DNA of 64,000 nt, taken from Candidatus Zixiibacteriota bacterium (GTDB lineage Bacteria; Zixibacteria; MSB-5A5; GN15; PGXB01). Made by a program: the position numbers and the translations under genes. Positions 45,372-54,111 of the stretch are shown here, piece by piece; the stretch's first letter is position 1; the number at the start of each line of letters is the position of its first letter. Location: positions 2,641,648 to 2,705,647 of the forward strand of contig LS998015.1 of NCBI GenBank assembly GCA_900498245.1, given 5' to 3'. Below the pieces are notes generated by a model that saw nothing but the letters and a program-made list of their open reading frames with translations, made no database searches and had not been told where the DNA came from.

Positions 45372-48032
45372 CTACTTGAGCAGGAGCATCTTTTTCGACG
45401 CCGTAAAATCGCCGGCAGTCAAGCGATAAAAATAAATCCCGGTCGGTAAAATGCGACCCGAATTATCCGTTCCATCCCAACGCACAATCTTGTATCCAGC
45501 ACCATCACTTCCCGAAAATGCCCGCACTTTCTGACCTACAATACTGTAAATGCCCAATTCCCAGTCAGTCCGGATCGGCAAAGCAAAGCGGATATCTGTT
45601 GCCGGGTTAAACGGATTCGGATAATTCTGATATAAGGCAAAAGCCCGTGGCAATGAAAGCGCGGAACCCTCATCAAGGCCGGTCGGATAATCGTTGACAA
45701 CATCAAGGTTAATCACTTCACCCAAATATCCGGCCGCGAGGCTGTAAGATAATTGCGGCGCAGTACCGGAAAAAACAATCTCCAGAAGTTTCTGCTCTTC
45801 TGTTCCGATACTATCATCGACAAGAATTCGCAGAGAATCATCCGCCAGATTATATCCCATTAAATCTATTCCGTCGCCGGGTATAATCTGATATGAGCCC
45901 AGATTCGGCGCGTGGAGATTCAAAAATATGGCCCCTATCGGGATATCGAATTTGCCGTAGACGGTCAACGAAGTATCACCCAGAACCAAATTCAGCGAAC
46001 CGCTGGAGGAGGAATTCTGTTTGGGAAAGGGCGGAATGACGCCGTCAATTATACGATCCAGATAAGTATAATCCTCTATTGTCAAAACTATGCCGTCTGC
46101 ATTAATATCGGTTGCCGCAATTTGACCTTCTCTATTTATGGTAAAGGCGCTCATCCCCTGAAGGAACCAATTGGCGAACGTGATCAGGTCGGCGATCTCG
46201 TTACTGATTCCGTTTAAGTTGATATCACCGCGTGAATCAATCGTATCGGCGCATATGATATCTATCTGCCCGTCAATAAAATCGACATAGCGGATTGTGC
46301 TGAAACCCCAGACGCTATCATCCAAACAGAATTGCGGGGCGCCGTTGAAAGTGGGAAAAGAATCGTACAAATTTGTGATTTCCCGGCTTTGATCAAACAC
46401 CCGGGATGATATGGCGCTCTCCACAAACCTTCCGCTGGTATCGGAATGCCTGCGCATCAGAATCGCATTATCCATGCAATCATCCCAGAAAAACCGCAAT
46501 GGAAGAGTCTGGCATTCCCAGATACGGTCGTTGGTCACATTGAAGTCGACGGAGAACAATATTGTACCATCGGGAATCTCCACCCGAGACGGAGGCGGGG
46601 TCAGACTGCTTGAGGCATATCCCACGACACTCACTGCGCCCGGGGGGCAGGACAGGCAGCGGGGCGCAGGATTGTAAGTATATGAGAAATATTCCCATTC
46701 ATATGGACCCGGACTTTCAAATATTACTCCCGGGGTCGCGCTGGATAGTGAGAGGGCCACCAAATCAAAGGCGATCCTGAAATGAAACGCCCAGAGTTCT
46801 TCACTCCCCTTGACCTTAATCACCGGGACTATCGCATGATGGCCCTGAAGAACTTTTTCCAATTTTCCGATTTCAAACGCGAAAGGAACGACTTCCGCTA
46901 CATTGAATCTCACTGAGCACTCATCAAAAAGGCCTCCGCAATCGGTAACCCGGGCTGTGAAATTTATGATTTTCCCCTGGTCTTCGGGTAACTGCGCTTG
47001 GTAGGTAAGGATACCCAATGAGTCAATTCTATAGGGGCCGGACGGGACCGGATCAACAGCAGTAATACTCCAGGAAAGATGATCCCCTGAATCGGGGTCG
47101 CCGGCGGCGAAATATGCGTGAGACGGGTAGTCGCCCGCAATTACTTCCGTATCGCATCCCCGCGAGATTTCCGGCGCCGAATTCCCAATGATCAAATTAG
47201 ACAGGCAGTGTTCAACTTCTGACCCCGTCAAAGAATGGAATCTGTCGGTGGCAGCGATATCCAGCGCCAGGCTCTTCCCAAAATCACTGCACTCTGGAGA
47301 ATACGTCCATCTCCCCGTCAAAGAGTCAATCGTTCCGGGACCGGAAGCGATGCTGTACAAGACAGTATCATTCTCCCAATCAAGGGCGACAACGTCATAG
47401 GTCATCAATTGTCCCGCTTCGCCGACTATGGATGACGGGCAATTGTCGAAAATGGGAGAACGATTGGGGTTATTTCGGATGGTCCAGCACTGTTTTGTGA
47501 ACGATGGAACGGGGTCTTCAAAAAGCCAGCCATAAACATAATTTTCATTTCCGCCGCTGTCGATACATATCGTCCCTATCGTGTCCGGCACGGTCAGCGA
47601 TATTGACAGGGCCCTAAATTCTCCCGTCTCGGAGGGCAATCCTGCGAAAGTGGCGATTCCGACAAAACAGTACATATTCGGCAATATGGAATCCCAACTT
47701 TCGGTGTAGGAAGTATAAAAATTATCCCAATAACTTAAAAAGTCGTTCCGAGGGAATTCATCCGGATTCCCGAAGTAAACTTTGGAGGCCCCGTCTTCTT
47801 CGTTTATCGTAAAGGGGCTTGACCAAACGTTTCGGGAAAACTGGGAAACACCACAAGATGCGTATATATCAATTGAAAATGGAATATTGGGAGAGATATA
47901 CTTGACGCCGTCGTGGGTATAAGCCCCCACGCCGGAAATATCGGCACGGATGACTATTTCGCCCTGTCCGAAAACAGTTCCTCCTAATAGCATTAAGGAT
48001 ATTAATATCCCCATCAGTTTCAACGAATTCAT
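45372..48032 (-). CDS. Large secreted protein with cohesin-like, dockerin-like and C-terminal sorting domains
   Basis: 886 residues from ATG 48032, preceded by AGGAGG and starting a signal peptide (LKLMGILISLMLLGGTVFGQ). Two cadherin/Ig-like segments contain NRSPIFDNCPSS and LTGRWTYSPECSDFGK. A cohesin-like module (IGKLEKVLQGHHAIVPVIKV ... WAFHFRIAFD) is followed by an EF-hand pair (GDINLNGIS..., ATDINADGIVLTIEDYTYL). The last 80 residues are a FlgD/T9SS type A-like tail (YQNYPNPFNPATDIRFALP ... GIYFYRLTAGDFTASKKMLLLK). It is probably exported and attached at the surface. The neighbour at 48291 is a close paralogue. No T9SS machinery gene is in the window. Confidence 0.82.
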   Translation of the reverse strand: MNSLKLMGILISLMLLGGTVFGQGEIVIRADISGVGAYTHDGVKYISPNIPFSIDIYASCGVSQFSRNVWSSPFTINEEDGASKVYFGNPDEFPRNDFLSYWDNFYTSYTESWDSILPNMYCFVGIATFAGLPSETGEFRALSISLTVPDTIGTICIDSGGNENYVYGWLFEDPVPSFTKQCWTIRNNPNRSPIFDNCPSSIVGEAGQLMTYDVVALDWENDTVLYSIASGPGTIDSLTGRWTYSPECSDFGKSLALDIAATDRFHSLTGSEVEHCLSNLIIGNSAPEISRGCDTEVIAGDYPSHAYFAAGDPDSGDHLSWSITAVDPVPSGPYRIDSLGILTYQAQLPEDQGKIINFTARVTDCGGLFDECSVRFNVAEVVPFAFEIGKLEKVLQGHHAIVPVIKVKGSEELWAFHFRIAFDLVALSLSSATPGVIFESPGPYEWEYFSYTYNPAPRCLSCPPGAVSVVGYASSSLTPPPSRVEIPDGTILFSVDFNVTNDRIWECQTLPLRFFWDDCMDNAILMRRHSDTSGRFVESAISSRVFDQSREITNLYDSFPTFNGAPQFCLDDSVWGFSTIRYVDFIDGQIDIICADTIDSRGDINLNGISNEIADLITFANWFLQGMSAFTINREGQIAATDINADGIVLTIEDYTYLDRIIDGVIPPFPKQNSSSSGSLNLVLGDTSLTVYGKFDIPIGAIFLNLHAPNLGSYQIIPGDGIDLMGYNLADDSLRILVDDSIGTEEQKLLEIVFSGTAPQLSYSLAAGYLGEVINLDVVNDYPTGLDEGSALSLPRAFALYQNYPNPFNPATDIRFALPIRTDWELGIYSIVGQKVRAFSGSDGAGYKIVRWDGTDNSGRILPTGIYFYRLTAGDFTASKKMLLLK

Positions 48033-48141
48033 CACGCCTCCTGGTAAAACATTGACCTCAGGATTGGAGCTTGCACTCATGATCAGGGACGGCGGGCGGG
48101 ACCTGATAAATTTTATTTATTAAAAACAACCTTACAGGTAC

Positions 48142-48169
48142 ATTATAATGGGAAAGCAATATTTGTCAA
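48142..48169 (-). promoter_or_regulatory. Promoter of the first sorting-tail protein gene
   Basis: On the minus strand TTGACA (48164-48169), 16 bp, TATAAT (48142-48147): both hexamers perfect, leaving a leader of about 100 nt. Confidence 0.82.
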
Positions 48170-48232
48170 TCAATTTCAAACACTGAAATTTGAATTTATG
48201 TCTTTTATCGACGATCCAATCCACAATTAATT

Positions 48233-48271
48233 AAAGATAAAGGCAGGGCTTTTAACCCTGCCTTTATCTTT
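48233..48271 (-). terminator. Terminator hairpin after the second sorting-tail protein gene
   Basis: Perfect 16-bp stem AAAGATAAAGGCAGGG / CCCTGCCTTTATCTTT with a 7-nt loop, 20 nt after the stop at 48291. Its core equals the hairpin at 45319-45346, so the duplication included the 3' end. Confidence 0.8.
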
Positions 48272-48290
48272 GTGCCCATGTATGTGAGGC

Positions 48291-50942
48291 CTACTTGAGC
48301 AGGAGCATTTTTTTCGAGGCCGTAAAATCACCGGCCGTCAAGCGATAAAAATAAATCCCGGTCGGCAGAGTCGTACCGTTATCATCGGTGCCATCCCACC
48401 GGATTGTCTTGTACCCGGCGCCGTCACTGCCGGAAAAGCCCTGTACCTTCTGGCCCGCAATATTATAAATATCCAGTCGCCAGTCGGTTCTTGTCGGAAG
48501 AGCAAATCTGATTTCGGTCACAGGATTGAACGGATTGGGACGATTCTGCTCCAGGGCAAAGGAAATCGGCAAGGGAGAATCGCCCGTCACCGGAATATCG
48601 GTGGGGTGTTCAAATAATTTGGCCACCGTTACCTTTTCGCCAAAATACCCCGCCGCCGCACAATAGGCCAGCTCCGGAAGGGGCCCTTTGCAGGCGATCT
48701 CGAACAGGGTCCGTTCCGCTGTGCCGATACTATCGGTCAGCAAAACTTTAAGACTGTCATGCGAAAGAGCGCTTTTGACATCACCGCCGATATCATAATT
48801 TTGCAGCTCCGGTGCGTAGAAGCAAAGATGGACCGCTCCCACGGGCAAATCGAATTTGGAACGTACGATTATGGAGGAATCTGTTTCCACAAATGTTAGA
48901 GTTCCCGTAAACGCGGGATCTATCGGCGCTCCGGGAGACATGGTCCCGAATATGATTCTCAGCATATAAACGTAATCTTCGAGCGTAAGTGCTTCGCCGT
49001 CCAGATTGATGTCCGACTGGGCGGCCTGCATCTCGGGGTTAATGGCCAGAGCCTGACGCCCGTAGATAAAGAAGTTGGTAAATATGACGGCATCGGCGAC
49101 TTCGTACGCGATCCCATTGAGATTAATATCCCCGACCGTCACGGTGCTATCCGGGCAGATAATGCCGATACCACCATTGTGAAAATCAATGAAACGAAGC
49201 GGCGGCGGCCCGGAAGTGCCCCCTTGAAGGCATTCATTTAGAGCCCCGGTATATGTGGGGAAAGTGCCCTGCGGATTGGTTATTTCACCGTCAAAATCAA
49301 AAACACGCGATGACAGGGCGGTGCCGATATTGAAAGCCAGAGTGTCACCGCGATTTCGGAACGCCAGCAGATTGTCGCCGCAATCGGCCCAATAGAATTG
49401 AATCGGCAAATACATGCATTCCCAGACGGGACTTTCCGAAACCATGAAATTCATGTTGAAGATTACAGTATTATCCGGGACGAGTTTTGTTAGCGGATGG
49501 TGAATACCGTCATTCATATCGGCGATTCCGGCTACTCGTATCAGGCCCGACGGGCAGTTGTCGCCGCAATTTACAGATGGGCCGAAACGGGCGCTGAAAT
49601 ACTCCCATTCATACGGCCCCGGATTCTGATACAACACGCCCGGCTCCGCCCCGGAGAAGGAAAGCGCCAGGGCATTATAGGCAATCAGAAAATCGAATCC
49701 CCATATTTCTTCGGTCCCCGAGTTTTTAATTACCGGAACCTGGACATTCCTGCCCTGATGCATCACTTCCAGAAACCCGATATTTATGCCGAAAGGCAGG
49801 CGGTCGGTGACAGCGAAGGTTACTTCGCAACTGGAACTATCCCCGGCGCAGTCGCTGACTCGTACTGTAAAATCAAAATCTATCCCCTGATCCGCCGGCA
49901 GTTGCGGCGTAAACGACAAATGCCCCGTGGAATCGATGAAATATGTCCCGGCCGGGGACGGATTGACATCCGCTATTTCCCAGTTAAAAATATCACCCGG
50001 ATTGGAATCGTTGACAATAAAATTGGCCTGGGCCGTATACCCTCCGGCCTGAAGCGTTGCCCCGCACGGTCCCGAAATGACCGGTGCACTGTTATATACG
50101 TTGATATCTGGGGTGCAATGCTCCGTCATCGGCCCGGTGGCGCTGTGGAACCTGTCGGTGGCGGCAATATCGAGACTTATGGTTTGACCGACCTCAGAGC
50201 AATGGGGAACATAGCTCCATAATCCGCTTAAAGAATCTATCGTGCCCGGCCCGGAAACGATCTGATATTTAATCGTGTCGTTTTCCAAATCGGCGGCCTG
50301 GAATGTATATGTCATAAGATGGCCATGCGAACCCGACAGGGAGCGAATGCAATTGGTGAAGGTTGGCGCCTGATTGGGATTATTCTTCACCGGCCAGCAG
50401 GTCTTGGTAAAACCGGGCACCGGGTCATCAAACAGCCAGGAATAGACGATGTCCTGATTGCCGCCGCTGTCAATGCAAAGATTACCCAGGGTATCGTTGA
50501 TAACGATATCGATGGAAAGCATTTTGATTTCGCCGGAATTTATCGGAAATCCATGACTTACCCCGACCCCGACGTAGCAGTACATATTGGGCAAATTTCC
50601 ATCCCAACTCTCAACATGGCCGAGACTGAAAAGATCCCAATAGGCCTTGAAGACCGGCTGGGGATAAAGGGATGTATCTCCGAAAATGGCATGCGCAACT
50701 CCCCCGGAACCGCTGAATGTAAACGGCATCGATAAGGCGGTCCGCTCAATGCCTCCCGGTCCGTTGGTGGCGTAAATATCGACAAATATATGGGCCCCGG
50801 GATTAATCGTCTTGATGGATCCGTCGAGGTAAACACCCGGACCGGAAATATCGGCCCGAATCGTAAAGGGATTTTGCGCCAGCGCCGCGCCGCCGAGAAC
50901 TACACAAAATAACAGCCACAGGAATCCGCCTTGAATTTTCAT
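48291..50942 (-). CDS. Large secreted protein, paralogue of the adjacent sorting-tail protein
   Basis: 883 residues with the same architecture as the product at 45372-48032. It has a signal peptide (FLWLLFCVVLGGAALAQ), Ig-like segments (NQAPTFTNCIRSLSG, LSGLWSYVPHCSEVGQ), a cohesin-like module (VMHQGRNVQVPVIKNSGTEE) and an EF-hand pair (GDINLNGIAYEVAD, QSDINLDGEALTLEDYVYML). The same FlgD/T9SS-like tail (QNRPNPFNPVTEIRFALP) ends in an identical KKMLLLK. GGAGG precedes the ATG. The two genes form a tandem duplication, each with its own promoter. Ligand and function are unknown. Confidence 0.82.
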   Translation of the reverse strand: MKIQGGFLWLLFCVVLGGAALAQNPFTIRADISGPGVYLDGSIKTINPGAHIFVDIYATNGPGGIERTALSMPFTFSGSGGVAHAIFGDTSLYPQPVFKAYWDLFSLGHVESWDGNLPNMYCYVGVGVSHGFPINSGEIKMLSIDIVINDTLGNLCIDSGGNQDIVYSWLFDDPVPGFTKTCWPVKNNPNQAPTFTNCIRSLSGSHGHLMTYTFQAADLENDTIKYQIVSGPGTIDSLSGLWSYVPHCSEVGQTISLDIAATDRFHSATGPMTEHCTPDINVYNSAPVISGPCGATLQAGGYTAQANFIVNDSNPGDIFNWEIADVNPSPAGTYFIDSTGHLSFTPQLPADQGIDFDFTVRVSDCAGDSSSCEVTFAVTDRLPFGINIGFLEVMHQGRNVQVPVIKNSGTEEIWGFDFLIAYNALALSFSGAEPGVLYQNPGPYEWEYFSARFGPSVNCGDNCPSGLIRVAGIADMNDGIHHPLTKLVPDNTVIFNMNFMVSESPVWECMYLPIQFYWADCGDNLLAFRNRGDTLAFNIGTALSSRVFDFDGEITNPQGTFPTYTGALNECLQGGTSGPPPLRFIDFHNGGIGIICPDSTVTVGDINLNGIAYEVADAVIFTNFFIYGRQALAINPEMQAAQSDINLDGEALTLEDYVYMLRIIFGTMSPGAPIDPAFTGTLTFVETDSSIIVRSKFDLPVGAVHLCFYAPELQNYDIGGDVKSALSHDSLKVLLTDSIGTAERTLFEIACKGPLPELAYCAAAGYFGEKVTVAKLFEHPTDIPVTGDSPLPISFALEQNRPNPFNPVTEIRFALPTRTDWRLDIYNIAGQKVQGFSGSDGAGYKTIRWDGTDDNGTTLPTGIYFYRLTAGDFTASKKMLLLK

Positions 50943-51047
50943 ATGCCCTCCTTCTTTCCCGGATCGGGAGAAGACGAAAAATTAGGATTTACGCAAGGTA
51001 TGGTTCTACATATGTTTATTTGTGGACAAAACAAATCCTTACTATTT

Positions 51048-51075
51048 ATAATAGGGGCAATTGCGGATTTGTCAA
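51048..51075 (-). promoter_or_regulatory. Promoter of the second sorting-tail protein gene
   Basis: On the minus strand TTGACA (51070-51075), 16 bp, TATTAT (51048-51053). Leader of about 100 nt, like that of the paralogue. Confidence 0.78.
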
Positions 51076-51141
51076 TCGATTTTAACATTTGGGAAGACTG
51101 AGCGGGAACCGAGACGTTACAAAAATGTTGACCGTTAAAGA

Positions 51142-51597
51142 ATGAATGCTCCTGCCGCAAAGAGAGAAGTATTGGTTTTAACCGCGGGACTGATTTGGTC
51201 AGCCGTCGGATTGGCGTTGCTCATTGTCTCATTTGGCTGGCTCAGATCCGGTATGACGGCAATAGCGGTGGATGTAACAGCCGGAATTATCGGCGGTTAC
51301 CTTATTTACCGTGTCGGTTTTTCCCGGCTGGCGCGCAAAAATCTAAAGCGGATTTATGAACAGTCGCCGGGGAAAGAGAAAGTCTGCTTTTTTGCCTTTC
51401 AAAATGTCCGCAGTTACTTCATCGTCATCATCATGATTGCCCTGGGATATACTCTGCGACATTCGCCTCTGCCGAAAGTATATCTGGCCCCGATATATAT
51501 GACAATCGGGCTGGCCCTTCTTCTGTCCAGTCTGCTGTACTTCGGCCATATCCGGCAACGGAGCCGGCTAATCCAGCGCAAAATTGACCGGCAATGA
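51142..51597 (+). CDS. Four-helix membrane protein, unknown
   Basis: 151 residues with four hydrophobic segments (about 11-33, 37-57, 88-105 and 113-132) and a basic loop between the second and third (GFSRLARKNLKRIYEQSPGKEK). I do not recognise a family. No strong ribosome binding site precedes the ATG. Its last 30 nt overlap the 3' end of the convergent second tonB gene. It is the only plus-strand gene between 27.3 and 61.2 kb, so it may be an independent small unit. Confidence 0.65.
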   Translation: MNAPAAKREVLVLTAGLIWSAVGLALLIVSFGWLRSGMTAIAVDVTAGIIGGYLIYRVGFSRLARKNLKRIYEQSPGKEKVCFFAFQNVRSYFIVIIMIALGYTLRHSPLPKVYLAPIYMTIGLALLLSSLLYFGHIRQRSRLIQRKIDRQ

Positions 51598-52149
51598 CAC
51601 CCAGCAATTCACCCGATCCCCATTTTTGAGCGCCGGGACAAACAGGGCCTCCTGGGCCGATTTTACCGCCGCCGGTCCGAAACCGTACCCCTGCGGCGTT
51701 TCCGAAGCAATTAATATCCGCATCGGCTCCCCTTCCCTATCTACCAGGATTTTAAGCATGACATTGCCGCCGATTTTATTTTCCTGTGCCTTGACCGGAT
51801 AATCCGGCAACTTCATCCAGAGAAATTGCGGCAATTTATCGGGGGCAATTTGACTGTCATAAACAACCGTATCACCGTCGCCAATAATGCGGCGGGCCGA
51901 CAGATCTTCATCGACACCCGGAATAGCCGGAGGAATGAAACTATCCCGAAACGCCAGAGACATCTCCTCATCGTTGTCGGGGGTAGCAAAACCTGGTCTG
52001 ACGACCAATTGCGTTTGCTCCCCGCCGGGTGGCGAATAGTAAGAAGCAAAAAGCAAGGTGGTCGTCAAGCCGAACAGAAAAATAAACCAATAATATAAAT
52101 GCGGTGTGAGGGCTCTTGTGTGAGGTAAGCAATACCTCTCCGAAGGCAT
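51568..52149 (-). CDS. TonB-like energy transducer, second copy
   Basis: 193 residues. A single transmembrane helix lies near 17-37 (LYYWFIFLFGLTTTLLFASYY), followed by a linker with few prolines. The C-terminal TonB domain (about 105-193) has GGNVMLKILVDREGEP and LFVPALKNGDRVNCWVSLPVNF. It would bridge the inner membrane to outer-membrane receptors. Its AAAGGAGG ribosome binding site lies within a 12-bp hairpin just before the ATG, so translation may be restricted. Last gene of the Exb/Ton operon. Confidence 0.86.
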   Translation of the reverse strand: MPSERYCLPHTRALTPHLYYWFIFLFGLTTTLLFASYYSPPGGEQTQLVVRPGFATPDNDEEMSLAFRDSFIPPAIPGVDEDLSARRIIGDGDTVVYDSQIAPDKLPQFLWMKLPDYPVKAQENKIGGNVMLKILVDREGEPMRILIASETPQGYGFGPAAVKSAQEALFVPALKNGDRVNCWVSLPVNFALD

Positions 52150-52151
52150 CA

Positions 52152-52177
52152 GGCACCTCCTTTTTAAAGAAGGTGCC
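52152..52177 (-). promoter_or_regulatory. Hairpin sequestering the ribosome binding site of the second tonB
   Basis: On the minus strand GGCACCTTCTTT, AA, AAAGGAGGTGCC, then TG and the ATG. As minus-strand RNA all 12 positions can pair (one U-G), whereas plus-strand RNA would have a C-A mismatch. The Shine-Dalgarno AAAGGAGG is wholly inside the 3' arm. Confidence 0.7.
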
Positions 52178-52200
52178 CGTAAACTTGCCAGACTAAACTG

Positions 52201-52947
52201 CTACCGGCTCCCGGTCAGGGTAAATTCGACTTGGTACGCTACCCAAACCGCTACCGGTCGTCCATTCTGAATAGCCGGTTTGAACCTGCATTTGTAGGCC
52301 GCGGCCACCGCCGCTTCATCAAACCCGGCCTTGGAACCGGACGACTTATAAACCATCGCCTGTTTCACCGTTCCGTCCTTCGTGACCAGGGCCTTGACCC
52401 AAACCACGCCTTCCAGACCGGCCTGTTTGGCCAGACGCGGATATTCGGGCGGTTCTTCGTAAATCATTTCCGCCGGAATTTCCGTGGGAACGAATTCGTC
52501 AGGCGCCGGCAAATATTCCTCATCCGGAATATCCACCACGATTTTCTGCCCTTTGGCCGCCGTATCCACACTTACATCGGGAGCGACGATCTGCGCCAAT
52601 TCATCTTTGGATGCAATCGTTACATCCATATCAGGCGCTTCATCATCGGCCACCGGTTTCGGGATACCGACCTTGGGGGCGGCCGCCTTGGGTTGCGCAA
52701 TATCGATCCGCGGCGGTTTCTTGGCCACGGTCGGAGGCGGACCCAAATCGGCAATCGTCTTGATGATTTGAACGTTTCCGGTGACCATTTCTTCCGCGGT
52801 CAAAGCCCGATAGATATAGGTCCCGGCGACAAACAGAACCACCAGCAACAACGCAAACATCGTTCCCATAAACATGTTGCGCTGGTATTTCTGTTTGAGC
52901 TCAAAGGCTCCGTAGGGCGAGAATGGCATACTCATGGATTTCGCCAT
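52201..52947 (-). CDS. tonB: TonB energy transducer
   Basis: 248 residues. A transmembrane helix spans about 27-47 (FMGTMFALLLVVLFVAGTYIY). A long periplasmic linker has Pro/Lys-rich stretches (GPPPTVAKKPPRIDIAQPKAA). The C-terminal TonB domain (about 165-248) has YEEPPEYPRLAKQAGLEGVVWV and CRFKPAIQNGRPVAVWVAYQVEF. It transmits proton-motive energy from ExbB/ExbD to outer-membrane transporters. It follows the second exbD by 2 nt, so it is translationally linked to it. No TonB-dependent receptor gene is in the window. Confidence 0.92.
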   Translation of the reverse strand: MAKSMSMPFSPYGAFELKQKYQRNMFMGTMFALLLVVLFVAGTYIYRALTAEEMVTGNVQIIKTIADLGPPPTVAKKPPRIDIAQPKAAAPKVGIPKPVADDEAPDMDVTIASKDELAQIVAPDVSVDTAAKGQKIVVDIPDEEYLPAPDEFVPTEIPAEMIYEEPPEYPRLAKQAGLEGVVWVKALVTKDGTVKQAMVYKSSGSKAGFDEAAVAAAYKCRFKPAIQNGRPVAVWVAYQVEFTLTGSR

Positions 52948-52949
52948 AT

Positions 52950-53588
52950 TTAATTCGCACCTCCTCTCGCCTGTAATGCCGCCTCGACAATGCGGTCATC
53001 ACTATCCTCCCAGTCTCCAATAGCATAACGATAGGAGAACTTCTCTTCCGGAGTCAACTGATCCGCTTTCTTGCCCAGCTGTTTCGCTTTCTCGGCGTTC
53101 CAGGAACGTTCCAGAAGGTCGATTTCGTCGAGGATATCGACCATGGAGTTGTACCGGGCATCTTTTCTGATTAGAATTAAAGTGTTCAGTTTGGGATTCT
53201 CGAAATTGAGATTTTTAAGAACCATTCTAAGGGAATCGTCGTTAACGATATATTTACCACCCGTTGTCCCCGCTTTGGCCGGGATCATCTGCGGTAAATT
53301 CTTTGCGGGATTCCCGATGTTCCAGAAGAAATGATTCTCCCCGTCAATTCTAAGCGTCAAAAGATTCGATTCGGCCACCTCAACCTGGTCCTCCTGCTCC
53401 TTGGGAGGTAAATTGATTTCCATCGCCTGCGGCATGGAAAACACCGTTGATACCATATAAAATATCAGAAGCAGGAAGGCGATATCGACCATCGGAGTCA
53501 TATCGATACGAATCGCTATTCTCCGTTTCGGTCTGCGGTGACCTTTTCCTTTACCGGCCTTTTGTCGTTCTACTACTTCACCGGCCAT
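52950..53588 (-). CDS. exbD: ExbD/TolR-family protein, second copy
   Basis: 212 residues. A basic N-terminal extension (MAGEVVERQKAGKGKGHRRPKRR) precedes the transmembrane segment RIDMTPMVDIAFLLLIFYM, whose Asp at 35 is the family's proton-handling residue. The periplasmic domain (about 60-212) is longer than usual and ends with a charged helix set. It forms the ion-driven motor with ExbB. It differs from the first ExbD mainly by its longer periplasmic region, so the two may form hetero-dimers or serve different TonB proteins. Confidence 0.9.
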   Translation of the reverse strand: MAGEVVERQKAGKGKGHRRPKRRIAIRIDMTPMVDIAFLLLIFYMVSTVFSMPQAMEINLPPKEQEDQVEVAESNLLTLRIDGENHFFWNIGNPAKNLPQMIPAKAGTTGGKYIVNDDSLRMVLKNLNFENPKLNTLILIRKDARYNSMVDILDEIDLLERSWNAEKAKQLGKKADQLTPEEKFSYRYAIGDWEDSDDRIVEAALQARGGAN

Positions 53589-53613
53589 TTAAAATCACTC
53601 CTTTCAATCACCG

Positions 53614-54108
53614 CTACTGCCTCGCCGGGGTGGCTGACGCCAATTCCCGTTCATTATCGGTAATGATCAGGAAACGCGTCAACTCGTTTTCTTTCATCGA
53701 ATTCATTAAATCATTCATGGCCCCGAAACTGGCATCCTTATCGGCCTTGATAACAATCAAGGCGCGCGGATTGACCGCCCGGGCCCTGTTTATAACCGAA
53801 CTTACATTGGCAATATTGACCTCGGAGTACTTGCGCACCGTGGTGGTCACTTCTTTGCCTTCAACAACCATCTTCTCCTTTTGCAGGAAGTCCACGTACA
53901 TCGAGTCGAGTTTCGTGACCGTAATATTAATCACATCCTTATCCGGTAATTCGATCTGGGAATGCGACTTTGGCAGGGTCACTTTTTTCGCCTCCGGTGG
54001 CTTGAACTGCGTCGTTGACATATAGAAGATAAGCAGCAGAAAGGCAATATCCACCATCGGGGTCATATCGATCCTAATGCTGATCCGCCGTTTCTTCTTA
54101 ATCGACAT
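53614..54108 (-). CDS. exbD: ExbD/TolR-family protein, first copy
   Basis: 164 residues. After MSIKKKRRIS the transmembrane segment RIDMTPMVDIAFLLLIFYM carries the conserved Asp at residue 20. The periplasmic domain has the usual ExbD fold length (about 120 residues; NPRALIVIKADKDASFGAMNDLMNSM). It begins 3 nt after the exbB stop and is 25 nt upstream of the second exbD. The transmembrane core is identical to that of the second copy over 19 residues, suggesting duplication. Confidence 0.92.
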   Translation of the reverse strand: MSIKKKRRISIRIDMTPMVDIAFLLLIFYMSTTQFKPPEAKKVTLPKSHSQIELPDKDVINITVTKLDSMYVDFLQKEKMVVEGKEVTTTVRKYSEVNIANVSSVINRARAVNPRALIVIKADKDASFGAMNDLMNSMKENELTRFLIITDNERELASATPARQ

Positions 54109-54111
54109 AAG

